Numbered from the stretch's first letter, positions 31,260 through 42,915 are shown. The stretch: 64,000 nt of DNA from Aurelia coerulea (GCA_039566865.1 CM076944.1:20978501-21042500); one strand, 5' to 3'. Program-made: numbers and translations. The notes: generated by a model not told the origin, from the letters alone.

Positions 31260-32460
31260 TTTAAATGTGGGAAAATCACCCCTGCTTTCAAATCAGGCAA
31301 TCTGACAATGTTGGACAACTGTAGGCCTATCACGGTAATTCCTCCTCTATCAAAAGTTATGGAGAAGATCATTTATAATCAATTGTCCCAGTACCTTGAG
31401 TCGAATGGCCTATTGTGCCCACATCAGTTTGGGTTTAGACAAAGGAGATCTACGCAACATGCAGTTACCTTACTGTCAGAAAAGGTTACACAAAAAATTG
31501 ATAAAGGGCTATGTAGTGGTGCTGTCTATGTTGACCTCCGTCAAGCCTTCGACACAGCATGTCATGTAACCTTGCGGGAAAAATTACCAGGTGATTTGGA
31601 ATTACAATGGATAGGTGATTATGTCTTTAATAGAAAACAAAAAGTAATTTTTGATAGTACCAGCTCATGCGAAGAAAATGTTACATGTGGTGTCCCACAA
31701 GGATCCATCCTGGGTCCCCTTCTTTTTAGGCTTGATAATCAACGACATCATTCCATATTCCGCTCACTGATGCTGGCATTATATTATATGCCGATGATAG
31801 TGTTTATTATTGTGCACGAAAGAACTAACATGAAATAGAACATTTACTTAACAGTGCACTGCAAACAGTTGCAGACTGGTTTAATGAAAATAACTTGTTC
31901 ATTAACTTGAAAAAAGGTAAAACTGAAGTTTGCTATATGGATCACATCAAAAGTTGTCCAAACAGCCAAAGGTGGACATCAGAATCTACAATCAAACTAT
32001 TCATGAGACAAAATCATACAAGTACATTGGTGCAGATTTGGATAACCGTCTGAACCTACATCAACATTTTGAAAATGTGTACAAAAGAAGCATCCGCCAG
32101 AGTAAGCTTTTATCTCGTATTCGCGAAAAAAGTCAGCCGTCATGTAGCAGAATCGATATACATAACAATGATATGATACGGCCACTACTGTTGTACTGCT
32201 ACCCACTACAGCTTTCCCTACCCCAAGGAACAGTAAACAAGCTACAGTATATACAAAATAGAGCAGCCAGAATTTTCAACCCAAGAGCAAAGATAACGTC
32301 ATGGGACAACAAAGACCTGAATGGTTACTTCAAAAGATCTCAGCATGAAATTAACACTCTTGTGTTTTTTTACCGAAAATGCGCACTGAAACTGGAAAAA
32401 TCGTTTGCATACCAGGGAGCCCACATTTTCAACCGACGAAATACCCATCTTGCTATATAA
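31260..32460 (+). pseudogene. 5'-truncated LINE reverse transcriptase, frameshifted
   Basis: 31308-31838 encodes NCRPITVIPPLSKVMEKII, QFGFRQRRSTQHA, YVDLRQAFDT and GVPQGSILGPLLF. A shift at about 31733 moves the catalytic YADDSVYY into another frame, and 31930-32460 carries the C-terminal part (YKYIGADLDNRL, LQYIQNRAARIFN). The 5' half with the endonuclease is absent. It is a dead CR1/Jockey-type copy inside intron 1 of the plus-strand gene. Confidence 0.8.
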
Positions 32461-32682
32461 ATAGAAACTAAAACCATCGAAGTCTTTGTAGATGTCCAAG
32501 AAAAACGTATTTGACTCTGATAAATTCTTATCCTTTAATTGTACATTAAACTATTTTCATTTTATTCTACTTTTTTGCCTTAATTTCAACTACAACGATT
32601 GTCAATAGGTAGGATTACAGGTCCTGGAATGATAACAGATAGTTTTATGCTGAACAAATCAACCTGTCAAAATATTAGTTAT

Positions 32683-33200
32683 TATTATTATCATTATAAA
32701 AATACAACTGTTAAATGCCTCAAACGTTTCGATAAAAATCTTCATCAGTGTGAGCTATTTACAGGGCAGCCAAGTATTTATAGTAAACAATTATTTACAT
32801 CACAATACATACACTTTAAATAAAATATAATTTACAATTGAATACATGATACATAAACAAGTTCTAAAAAAACACATAAGTCAGCCTAAAATCAATACCC
32901 AAAAGACCATTGTCGTTGTATTCTTAAGAAATGTTGCCATTTAAGAGCTGTGCATTGAGCTTTTGGTAGTTTAATTGAAATGTGAAGAGGAACTGGGAGC
33001 CTTTATGAACCACTTGAGACTGTGCCAACTTATTTCTGTGGCTCCCCCAGGTAACTTTCCATGGATTCGCTAGCCGCTAAACTATTTTAGCAAATGCTGA
33101 ATCCAGGATAGCCCGATAGGGGATTCCACCCTACCACCACGTGCAGAAAGGCACGAAGTTACAGAGGGAACCACAAAAATTGCTGTGGTTGAGAGGAAGT
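32683..33200 (-). mobile_element. Penelope-like terminal region (pLTR-like), copy 1
   Basis: Two parts match the region downstream of the GIY-YIG gene at 58898-59395: a hammerhead-like block (CGTTTCGAT ... CTTCATCAG, GGGCAGCC, TTTATA, TTTACAATT) and a conserved 110-bp block (GATTCGCTAGCCGCTAAAC, GCTGAATCC, GGGGATTCCACCCTACCACC). It begins beside a short (TTA)n run. Confidence 0.6.
32726..32748 (-). ncRNA. Hammerhead-ribozyme-like core 1
   Basis: Minus strand reads CTGATGAA, GAT-UUUU-AUC hairpin, GAAAC: the C-U-G-A-N-G-A and G-A-A-A boxes around a short stem II, with one extra A before the stem. Penelope-like elements are known to carry such ribozymes. Stem III and the cleavage site are not clear here. 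Confidence 0.45.
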
Positions 33201-33216
33201 TGGTATGATCTAGATT

Positions 33217-33494
33217 TTACGAATAACACGATCCAGAAATCGAAACTGAAGGTACAGACGAGGGATAGTTGGTTGGCCCAGGATCAGACCCATTCGCCGC
33301 CTTAACCCCCATTGATGCTGATAATGCATGAACACTGGCAGGTGCTTCGCTGAGACGAATCCGATCGTCGGCAGGCCTGTTGGTATCGATCGTGCTTGGC
33401 AATAGATCGTTCCTTGCTCTCTCCAGTTCCAGTTTGCCTTGCAGGACTTGCACTTCGATGATTCATCCGGCAAGAAGGTGCAGTTCGAAACCAT
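33217..33494 (-). CDS. Unrecognised frames beside the Penelope-like region
   Basis: Two overlapping minus-strand frames of 78-94 residues; one has a heptad-like start (VLQGKLELERARNDLL) and a Ser/Pro-rich end. It lies upstream of the pLTR-like block in the same orientation and may be a remnant of a retroelement ORF. No domain identified. Confidence 0.25.
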
Positions 33495-33919
33495 GAATCA
33501 AGCTAGGCCAGCATTGTGTTTAAAGAGGCTGGATAAGAAATACATAAACAAATCCATGGTTTGTGCATCAAATATCGCATTTTGAAAGGAGAGATTCCTT
33601 TGTAATTAGCTAAATTCAAAAGGAAAGATCCTTATCTAGACACAGGCTGGTCTTTGGGTGAAAGATCAACGAAAATACTTGTTGGGAATCCATTTATATC
33701 GCAGCAATCCCAAAACATATGGAGCTTTAATTTGTATCAGAAGAAAGTGCAAAGGCAAATCTACAAGATGAGACATTTATTTTGAATTTTCGTTGAATAG
33801 TCCCAATAAATTAATTAGCTTATCAGAAAACAGAACAGCCAAATCTAAAATTTCCCCGACAGTTTAGCTATTGCGTAGACTTGCTACCTATAGTTCAATT
33901 ACTAGGGCTCATCGTAGTA

Positions 33920-34195
33920 AGTCTGGCTATTGCGCAATAGGCCATACTAAAGTTACATTTTATATGACGTATTGCGCAATAGACCATACGAAATGAACAT
34001 GTCATACAGAATGATAATTTGATGATGTATTGTGCAATAGGCGATACTAAAGTTTCGTTTTTATGACGTATTGCGCAATAAGCCATACGAAATAGATAGG
34101 TCATACAGAAGTTTGGATTGTCACGATGTATTGCGCCAAAGGCCATACTGAATGCAAAACACCATACGAAACGAAAGTTGGCATACAAAATAATA
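33920..34195. repeat. Tandem repeat, unit about 100 bp made of two related sub-units
   Basis: Five copies of GTATTGCGCAATAG(G/A)CCATAC at alternating spacings of about 42 and 57 bp, each followed alternately by TAAAG or GAAAT. This is a higher-order arrangement of about 2.5 units. Confidence 0.7.
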
Positions 34196-34510
34196 TGAAG
34201 ACCTTACTGAATAGAGCAGTTAGTATTGAAAATATTTCTTATATGAAAGAAATTTAGAGTTTAGGATAACAAAATGTCAGTTTGTAATAAAGACGCAAAC
34301 GACGCTCCATAACTTGCAAGTCCATGGAAGATAGTCTGCCTGAAAAACTTAATATTTTCGGAAATATCCTCTTCAAGGAAGCACAAGCAAAGAATATTGT
34401 AAAGAAAGGTGTCAGCAAAACATTTTGTTGTGTTTTTAAAAAATCTTAAATCCAGGCATCTTGTATTTCCGTCGAAAGAAGAGGGTGCGATTCTGACGAA
34501 AAAGGGCATT

Positions 34511-34647
34511 AGACCCATTCAGGGAGACAGTACTCTAAAGTTCATTTGTTCCCTTGCCAGCCGTTATTTCTACCTCTTGAAACTGAGCCTAACATCGGTA
34601 TAGTCAAAACAATACTTTCCCCAATTTTCGCCCAGAATGAATGGGTC
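34511..34647. mobile_element. Small inverted-repeat element / repeat copy 2
   Basis: Ends AGACCCATTCAGGG and GAATGAATGGGTCT are inverted. The interior and right flank match 30770-30950. No clean target duplication is seen. Confidence 0.5.
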
Positions 34648-34745
34648 TAAGTATTGTTTTAGGGCCTCAGCAGGGAAATTTTACAAGTGGAAACAAAGCA
34701 ATCCTTTATGTATTTAGCACAGGGCATACCAGAATTTGAGGACCT

Positions 34746-34846
34746 GGGACTCGGGTGGGACCCGGGACTCAAGTGGGACCCGAGACGCAGGTGGGACCCG
34801 GGACTCAAGAGGGACCCAGGACTCAGGTGGGACCCGGGACACAGGT
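34746..34846. repeat. 18-bp minisatellite (GGGACTCAGGTGGGACCC)
   Basis: About 5.6 tandem units with a few substitutions each. Confidence 0.9.
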
Positions 34847-35463
34847 GTTTGAAATTTTAGAATTTATTTGCTATTTCAATGTGTTTGTTTGTACATGAGA
34901 ATATGAACTATCTTTCAGGTCTGGATACATTCATTCTTAAATAGGAAGCTGCTCATGGGAAACGGTAGGGTTGATTTTGCGAAACTTAAGAAACTATATC
35001 CTACCTGAATTCTAAAGGCTAAGAAAGTTTTCTAATTCATACTCTAACATTTTGTGACATAGCAACTGTTTTGACATTGTTTTGAGTGTGAATTACGTTA
35101 TTAATTGTTTTGAGATCTTGCAAAGTAATTTGGAAGCCCTTCTGATACAAGTAAGCCCTTCTTGGGTATTAAACATATAAGGAACAGATGAAGTTTTGGT
35201 AGCAAGACTGTCTAAAGCTCTAAGAAACTGCCTACCAGCTCCGGAATTTAATTTTTATTATAAACAAGATTAGTGTAGTTCTGTTGAGTCTTCAGGTCGG
35301 AAAAGCTCTGTTTAGCTCAGAGTTGACGTAAATACATAGAATTGAATGAAATATATTTTGGTTTTAATCATTCTTTGTTTCACTCATTTTTTTACAAGAA
35401 ACTGAGGTCCGTGTTTCTTACATTTTTAATGCCGGAAGTGCAGAGTTAATTCTGTTTTTGTCC
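34847..35463. other. No gene recognised
   Basis: AT-rich intronic sequence without supported features. Confidence 0.5.
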
Positions 35464-36235
35464 AAGGCGGCAATACACTATCATATTCAGGTAAAGGTTA
35501 CTCCACATTTTTTCTGTGACCATACAATACGATAGTGTAAAGCGCCGTAAAAGTTGCTCGTAGTTGCTCCATATCGTCTTTAATCCACTTATCATAATTG
35601 GCCATCACAGAAAAAAATTTGATCTCAGATCAAATTTTTTTCTGTGATGCAAGTTTCTCAAAGGAGCCAAAAAATGACACAGCAAGCTTGCCTACATAAA
35701 CTACTACATCGTTGGAGGGAATCATTTTGGCTGGCCTGCATGCAACCTCTACTGTCACTGCAGAGCGGAGGGGAGGAGGAAAGTGCAGGCTACATTTTGG
35801 CGCACTAGATTCCTTCCTTCGCTGTGCGCTGTGTACTGTCTTCATCGAAAAAACTGCATCATAATTCATGTATGAAAAATCTAATGTCTAGTGCGCCAAA
35901 ATGTAGCCTGCGCTTTCCTCCTCCCCTCCCCCCCCCCCCCCCTTGACAGTAGAGGCTGCACACAGGCTAGCCAAAATGATTCCCTGCAACGATGTAGTAC
36001 TTCATGTAGGCAAGCTTGCTGCGTCATTTGTCGGCTCCTTTGAAAAACTTGCATCACAGAAAAAATTTGATCTGAGATAAAATTATTTCTGTGATGGCCA
36101 ATTATGATAAGTGGATTAAAAACGTTTTGGAGCAACTACGAGCAACTTGTAAGTCGCTTTACACTATCATATTGTATGGTCACAGAAAAAATATGGAGTA
36201 ACTTTTACCTAAAGATGATAGTGTCTTGCCGCCTT
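35464..36235. mobile_element. 772-bp foldback element (imperfect palindrome)
   Basis: Left arm 35464-35809 and right arm 35887-36235 are complementary along their length (AAGGCGGCAA...ACACTATCAT at the ends, GCGCACTAGA at the centre) around a 77-bp spacer. Each arm contains a second hairpin built on CATCACAGAAAAAA-TTTGATCT. Poly-C differs between arms. No gene. Confidence 0.8.
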
Positions 36236-37310
36236 AAAGGGCTCTCAAATTACTTAGTAAGTCTCAAAACAAGTAAATAACATAATTCGCACTCAAAATA
36301 ATGTCCAAACAGTTGCTATAACTGTGCAGTGTCAAAAATTTTTGAAGGTGATAGGAAAATTAAAACTGTAAATTACAATTACGTTTCTTCACTTTTTCAA
36401 TTAAGGTAGGGTTGTTTATTAACTTTTGAAAAATCGAGCCTACCATTTCTTATAAGTGGTTTCTTATAAAAAATACTCGTAGTAATACTCATGGTCACGG
36501 ACTTGAACCTGGTCAATTATCAAGGAAAATCATGAAGCACTGTAATTTTGAAGTACCAATTAACTTCTTTTCTAGAAGAACTTTTGGTGAAAGTCGTGAA
36601 AATCCTCACCAAAATATGCCAATTATCAATTCCCTTTGATTATTACAATCGTATGTTTATGAATGCCTTTATCTACTGAAGAATCAAGCAAAGAAATTAG
36701 TGCGCATAAGATAGGTACTAAATCCTTACTGGCTAACAAAATTGACACATGACAACACGCCCTAAACCAACCAAATGGAACCGATAGCCAACTGGGAAAT
36801 TTGAAATATCAGATTTTAGGCCCTTTTTTTGCTACAAATTGTTTCAAAATTTGGAGAAATGCCAAAGTTTTGAATTTGACCTTACTGACCTCACTGTGGC
36901 TTGCCATAGTAAAGATCTCAGTAATGGCTGAAACGTATGCACATGAAGAATTAATAATTTGCTTTGAAGGTCTTATTCTTTGTGTGTAAGTATCTTCAAA
37001 ACTTCTTCAAAAGATGACAAATTTAGAGCAATATCTGGATCTTTTTTCAGTTTGAAGCTAACAGAGATATATCCAGATATATGCAAGATTTAATGCTGAG
37101 GGGTAGGATAAACAACAAGAAAAGTTCACTTTACGGGCCTAACAAAACACTGCACCGTGGTTATAAATTAGAGACGAATTAACAGGTACTTACGTTTCTA
37201 TCTTGCAAGAAGATGACTGCAAACTGAAAACGTGAAGCAGCACAAATGCTGAACGTACTTTAACTGGTTTTGATTGTAAAAGCTCACTTTTTCTACCGCA
37301 GTCAGCTAAA
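36236..37310. other. No gene recognised
   Basis: AT-rich intron sequence. Several short frames lack splice sites or motifs. Confidence 0.5.
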
Positions 37311-37329
37311 AAAAAGTTTCAGACCAAAA

Positions 37330-37600
37330 AAGTTTGTCACTAGAGAAGAACATAAAAAAGAGAAAAACACAATATTTTGGTCATTTGATAGAAAAGACAA
37401 AATGCAAAAACTTTTATTGGAAGGAAGTGTATGTGCAAAAAGATCAAGGGGACGTCCCCGTAAAAGGTGGATGTAGAACAGCATGGAATGGACAATGTTA
37501 AACTTTGAGCAATGCATAAGAGGTGCTGAAGACCGTGACTACTGGAAAGGAGTAATGACGAATCTTCCAGCTGAAGCAGTCACCGAATGATGATGATGAT
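37330..37600 (+). pseudogene. 3' end of an RTE-like LINE (C-terminal remnant)
   Basis: NTIFWSFDRKDKMQKLL and VCAKRSRGRPRKRWM match the F-G-H...GKR-x-RGRPR-x-RW tail of RTE-type ORF2. After a stop it reads on (SMEWTMLNFEQCIRGAEDRD). It ends in (TGA)n, a typical RTE tail. It sits about 120 bp before exon 2 of the host gene. Confidence 0.65.
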
Positions 37601-37717
37601 TGAAGCTAAATTCTTATTGCTACAGCAGGACAAATCTATTACCTTTTTTGTGACACCTGGTATACTTCATTTAGTTTTAAATGAATCAATCCAAATGTAG
37701 TTTTTCTCATTTCCCAG

Positions 37718-37824
37718 GAGCTGCATTTGTTGGTTATTTATATTTTGACGCAAGAAAACGGAATGAAAGGATGCAGTTCCGACTGAAGGTCAAACAGATC
37801 CACGAGTCAGTGACCAAAGCCCAG
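37718..37824 (+). CDS. Exon 2 of the probable mitochondrial membrane protein
   Basis: Acceptor TTCTCATTTCCCAG and donor GTGAGT bound 107 nt that continue exon 1 from phase 1 and end in phase 0. The joined peptide ILVGLGAAFVGYLYFDARKR is a single membrane helix with basic residues on one side, followed by a charged helix (LKVKQIHESVTKAQ). This resembles the anchor of mitochondrial membrane proteins with a soluble TPR domain. See exon 1 for the whole gene. Confidence 0.65.
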
Positions 37825-38515
37825 GTGAGTTTGTTTGTAGCAGATATGTTAGTCGTTCTCATGAGGCATCGCCTATCCTTATCATTGCATTTTGATGTGT
37901 CAAAACACAGCCGTGACTCAAAGAATTATGATCTCAAGGGTTTTGGCGAAGGAAAAAAACATAATTTGATATATGGCCTAAGTTATTTCTTTCCGAAAAG
38001 AAAATTGATCAGTAAATCGCAAATCGAGGAAAATTACTGTAATTGTTTGTTGCAACTTCGGTTCGGCATCTAACATTAACACATTTTAACCAAAAGGAAT
38101 GATTTCCTTGAACAACATTATTGAAGTGGTATTGCTGTTAACTCGCTTGCTGCTTGCTTTAATGGGCGAGGCAACCAAAAAAGCACAACCTTAGTTAGTT
38201 TGTGGTCTGCGCGCAGGCTAACATGTTGCAGCGTATTCAGATTAACTTCGGAGCTTTAATGACATTTTCATTCCTTCATTTTTGTCTGTTTTCGTGCTTC
38301 TGCTTCGTTTTTGGCATCCTCTCTGCTTTGTCTTTTGTTTTCCGCTTCGCTGTTACACTGCTCCTTCAATTTTCGTTTCCAGTAATGTTTCAATTTGTTT
38401 TTCTTGTTTTCTTTCATTTCCAGATGCTTAAGGATAAGCTGATTTGTTTGGTATGTTAAGAAAAGGGAACTGAATTTTTTATGTTTTCATTACTGGGCCT
38501 TCGTCTGTCCTTTTT
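37825..38515. other. Start of intron 2; no gene recognised
   Basis: T-rich sequence with frames that lack splice or domain support. Confidence 0.5.
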
Positions 38516-38662
38516 GATTACAAAGTCCACTTTGTAATCTTTGATTACAAAGTCCACTTTGTAATCTAAGAAGGGGCTTCGATGTCAGTCAGTCAGTCAG
38601 AAAGAAAGAAAGTAAGAAAGAAAGAAAGAAAGAAAGTAAGTAACCCACTTCCGTCACGCTCG
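38516..38662. repeat. Dispersed hairpin repeat, copy 2
   Basis: Two tandem hairpins of GATTACAAAGTCCACTTTGT type, then AAGAAGGGGCTTCGATGTCA, a (GTCA)n/(GAAA)n tract and AACCCACTTCCGTCACGCTC, as in 14265-14353. The tandem hairpin and longer GAAA run distinguish this copy. Confidence 0.7.
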
Positions 38663-39095
38663 TTAAAGCGATTGATTAACGTTTTATCTCTGCTAATTGG
38701 CACTGAAATAAAGAAAGCGCACATAAAGCGCACTCAAGACAGAAGTTTCCCGCGATCCTATAGCAACATTTGACGTCGGCTTATTTCATGTTAGACAGAT
38801 TTGACACCATAAGATGGATAAATTACCATGATGTTTACCCTGGCACAGCAACAAATTTACCCAGAATTGGCACGTTCTTGACTTCATTAGCAGCTTAGTT
38901 ATGTCAAAACAATCGTTTTCTAGAACGAACGAATCATTAGCCACTTATTGATAGTACTCATTATGCAAATAAGTCAACTTTAGAGGATGATGTAACTGGT
39001 GGCCTGCACAGAGGCTAGCATTCGCAGCATCACCGAAGATAGAAGGATCCCCCTCCTACACAGCTACAGAAAGGTGCAGAATCCCAGCAAACAAT

Positions 39096-39274
39096 AGACC
39101 TTTTAGCTATTCTAAAAGGAGCCTGGATCGAACGTTATTTTTATACATTTTTATACGTTACATTCGATCGAGTGGCGTTAGAGCTTCTTTCACTATTGTG
39201 CACATTCGAAAATTCTACAAAGTGTAGCAAAAGTTTGTTCGATTCTGATTCTTTCCTGAATAGCTAAAAGGTCT
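39096..39274. mobile_element. AT-flanked 179-bp MITE, inverted orientation
   Basis: Perfect 18-bp inverted ends (AGACCTTTTAGCTATTCT-type), AT on both sides. The interior is the reverse complement of 29738-29916. Confidence 0.75.
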
Positions 39275-39276
39275 AT

Positions 39277-40389
39277 GGCGCCATTGACTGGGGGAAGGCA
39301 CGAGATCACACTGAACCAAAACATCTTCATGCATATCATTCTGCACAGAGGTTATCTTCGTGACTGCTTGTCTCAAATTAGATGCCCGCGAATAGCAACA
39401 ATTGAAACGTTCTGTAGGGTTCTGCATAAGTATTTTTGCGTTATCGTAAATCTCACATGACATCTCATTTGACACAGATGCACCAATAGTTTCGTGCACG
39501 AACTAAGCAAACTAGGGGTAATGACTTTTGATTTTTGCGTATCATTCTCGTTTGACATAAAGACCAAAATATTGCCTTTGAGGCGATTCTTGTCCTTATA
39601 CAAGGCGCTCGATTTTCCATTGAAGGCGACTTTAGCAGCAACACTCATCTCTCTGACTGTAGCTAAAAACAGCATCTACGGTCATTTGGGGTTATGAAGA
39701 AATCAACATTCAGATATTCTTATGCTTGTTTAGCTCAGGACAGACTTTGTAATCATCCAAAAGGATCTTATGTTTATGTACGAAGTAAAACGAGTACATA
39801 TAGGAGTGGAGTTGTGTAACGCACTCAGTAACTGACTCACGAACCAAGAACGCATTCCGCGAACCAGCTAAGAATGCCAAGAATGCAATCAGTTGCCAAC
39901 TGCTGTATTGTTGCTGCGCCTCCGCACCATCAGATCACCGCATTTACAAAGACTTTTCTTGGCACAGCACCAGGCAAACAAACCATTTGCACTAAATCTT
40001 CTCGATGTTTTCTGAAGATTGGAAAGTTTATTTGTTGTTTTGTTACATCACGGCAATAGCTTCGCATGGCAGATTGTGCGTCAGCCCCACATACGTTGAT
40101 TCCGAAGAATCTAGTCATCGGGTTCTGCAATTTCTAGACAATGATTCAACTGTCGAATGTAGCTGCTATAGTGAGCACAACTTTGCGAGATAAGTAAGAG
40201 CTGCAGCGTGCCTAATAGCGTTTTATAATAGGCTTGCCTTCATCTTCATTTTCATTTTATCAATATTTATACATGAAACACCTTTCAGCTTGAAAAATTA
40301 ACAAATAAACAACCTATTAACAATATTTGTTGAGGGGAAAAAATACGATAAATCGCTGCTCTACCAAGGGGTCGTGTTTGGGTCCTGTA
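39277..40389. other. No gene recognised
   Basis: Several overlapping short frames on both strands without motifs or splice support. Confidence 0.4.
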
Positions 40390-40605
40390 CCTTCAAAGGT
40401 TCAAAAGATACTCTCTAAACCCTGTTTTAAAACGAGCTATTGATTTTTTATCTCGAATGCTGTCAGGGTTATTGTTCCAGCTTTTGACACCAGAGAAGAA
40501 GAAACTTCGCTTTGCATATTCTAACCTAACTCTGGGAATTTGTAAATCTCTACGATTTCTGGTTCTATACTCTGAAATCTGGGATCTTTCATTATCGGGA
40601 CAGAG
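40390..40605 (-). pseudogene. LINE ORF2 C-terminal remnant (minus)
   Basis: Minus strand reads RRDLQIPRVRLEYAKRSFFF, GVKSWNNNPDSIRDKKS, ARFKTGFREYLLNL and a stop: the usual C-terminus of CR1-type ORF2 (S-x-x-G-x-x-x-WN). It is cut on its 5' side by the (ATTAC)n array. Confidence 0.6.
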
Positions 40606-40713
40606 GCCATTACATTACATTACATTACATTACATTACATTACATTACATTACATTACATTACATTACATTACATTACATTACATTACATTACATTACAT
40701 TACATTACATTTC
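40606..40713. repeat. (ATTAC)n pentanucleotide microsatellite
   Basis: About 21 perfect units. The apparent LHYI repeat frame is a by-product. Confidence 0.95.
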
Positions 40714-40977
40714 ATGGAAAACGCCAGGATGGTGTACAGGTCAATTAATGAGCAAACTCCCAATTACCTTACAACTCTGTTCGAATGGTTGTCGGATAAT
40801 AGTGTCTGAGAGCTTCATAATACTAATACAGACCTCAAGCTGCCTCTCCTAAAAACGTCCAGTGGTCAACGGTGCTTTGCTTATAGAGGAGCACGATTAT
40901 GGAATAACCTTAGCGCTGATGTCAAGACAGCGTCCACCTTAAGTCAATTCAAAGATGTATACAAAACCAGCAAATAA
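40714..40977 (+). pseudogene. LINE ORF2 C-terminal remnant (plus)
   Basis: Reads NTNTDLKLPLLKTSSGQRCF, AYRGARLWNNLSADVKTAST, LSQFKDVYKTSK and a stop, again a CR1-type C-terminus. The 5' side abuts the microsatellite, so two unrelated LINE tails lie head to head around it. Confidence 0.6.
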
Positions 40978-42915
40978 TCTTTTCGGTTAAACTCCTTATT
41001 TACGTACCAGTTTTATTTCATTCTTTATCCTTATATGTAAAGTTTATAATTAGAGATATTTCTTTTGTTGTTATTTTACAGGGCAATTTGGAAATCAGTA
41101 TTTAACTGTATATTTAACCCTGTTTAAAGAATATAAAATGTAAGTGAAAATGAAAGCACTTGGTTGCCCCTTAGGGCATTTTTTCTTCTTCTTGTTTTGT
41201 TTTTTATCATTTGCTCAGAAGAGCTTTCTCTTATTTTCTTTATATTTGTCTTCTCCTGCTACTTCTTCTCCTGCTCTTCTCCTTGCATTTTTTTTTATTC
41301 TCATTTTTCATACATACACTTTCATACATACCATTTAATTTGGTTTTTGTTTTTTACTAACTTTACTCCACAATTGCAGAACAACACAACGATACACATA
41401 CGTATTCGGCCTGGGCCCGCCAACTCTTGATTTGAGCCGTTTTGATTTAATGACACCAAAATGACGAGGACTAACTGCTTTTTGAAAGAACTAGGAAATA
41501 CCAAAAATCCAAAGCTGCAAATCGTACTCGAGAGCGAGTGATTTGTTGTTGTTATTTTTGTTCAGATGATGCAATCCGTCAAAAACGAAAAGTCCTGTCC
41601 TCTGCAATTTCATCTGCAAAATGTAAAATTGAGAGTCAAGGTATTGCTATAAATGGATTTCCCTTTGAAGTCCCAACCCCCCAAAAAAGCGGGAGAGCGG
41701 GAAGTTGATTAAAAGAAATTAAACCTTTGTAGTCAGTGCAGTGTTGCCAGTTCCACAACTAGACGTGTTCTGTAAGCCAAAAAATAGGAGGTTTGCCCTT
41801 AAAGTGGAAATCTTTATGTGACATTCTGTCATTCTTTTTTTCAAACTTAACAAAGGCCGAAAACCGAATTTATCAATGGTGCCCATTGATTACGATGGAT
41901 ACATTGCATGATGTAGCACACATATTCTTCACTCACATTCTTTAGACAGTGTCGAGATTTGTGAATATTTGCATTTCATCTCTTTCATTGGTTTTATCAT
42001 TTTGTTTTGTTGAAGTTATTGCTTCTACTTCTTCTATTCTTCTTTTATTAGCAGTATGATATATTTTCAGCACCTTCTAGGATTCTCCTACACTTGATAT
42101 AATCAAATAGTTTGGTAATGAACCTATGAAAAATGAATTCACATTGAATTCTTTCCAATTTCAATTTCAAAATATATCGTACCTGCAGCATCTGTGATCG
42201 CTATAATTCCCAATATTGTCAGCTAGTTTGAAAATATGAACCAACAATAAATGTTTTGGCACTCTTAACTTCCTTTATATTTCAATTAATCTGACTAGGT
42301 TGCATAATCAGGAAGCTCATCACCACTTTCATTCCGTAGCTTTTAAAAACTTTGTGTCACTTTTGGATTTCAGTTGCTTTCTTGCTATTAAATGCACTTG
42401 CTAACCCCGGATTAATGTTTAAATACCTTTTTTAAAGGGTTGAGAAAGGTCCTCAAAGTATTTGTTTTTAATTTTTCCAATTATCTACTGCATTATTAGC
42501 GTTAGAGGAACGGCCATTTTTCGTTGCATTTTCATATTTTGTCCCCAATGTTTCGGACTTATTGCACAGTACAGTATGTTATGGAACAAATCACCTGACA
42601 TATATCACAGAATTCTGTCAAACTCAGTTTCCATATGGAGACAAGAGAGTTTTGTAATAATCCTGCAGCTGATAATTTATGCAAAATAAAGTGGCTTTAA
42701 ATATACCACGATTTTGGCAACCGGTACCATGGCCCAAAAAAGGTTGGCGGAGACTTTTTGGGGCATGGGGACGAGGATGTAACATCGTGAATAGGCCACC
42801 CACTGCCTTCTCAGCAAAAGCAAACAGCTCTCTTCTTGTGCAAACCAGCGTGCCGCTTTGCTGCATTCTCTCGCTTGTGATTATAGACGACTGATAAACA
42901 TGACTGTATCTGTAT
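40978..42915. other. No gene recognised
   Basis: T-rich intron sequence. Frames at 41144-41430 and 42462-42894 have no domain, splice or repeat support. Confidence 0.5.

Noticed and set aside
33920..34195. CRISPR-like spaced repeats
   Set aside because: Sub-units are tandem and related throughout, with no unique spacers and no cas genes; the surroundings are eukaryotic.
34740..34846. Telomere-like G-rich repeat
   Set aside because: The unit is 18 bp and unlike TTAGGG; an ordinary minisatellite.
40457..40852. 131-codon frame with LHYI repeats
   Set aside because: Runs through the (ATTAC)n array and across two opposing LINE remnants.
42624..42894. Overlapping frames of 71-80 codons on both strands
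   Set aside because: No homology recognised, no splice sites, mutually overlapping.
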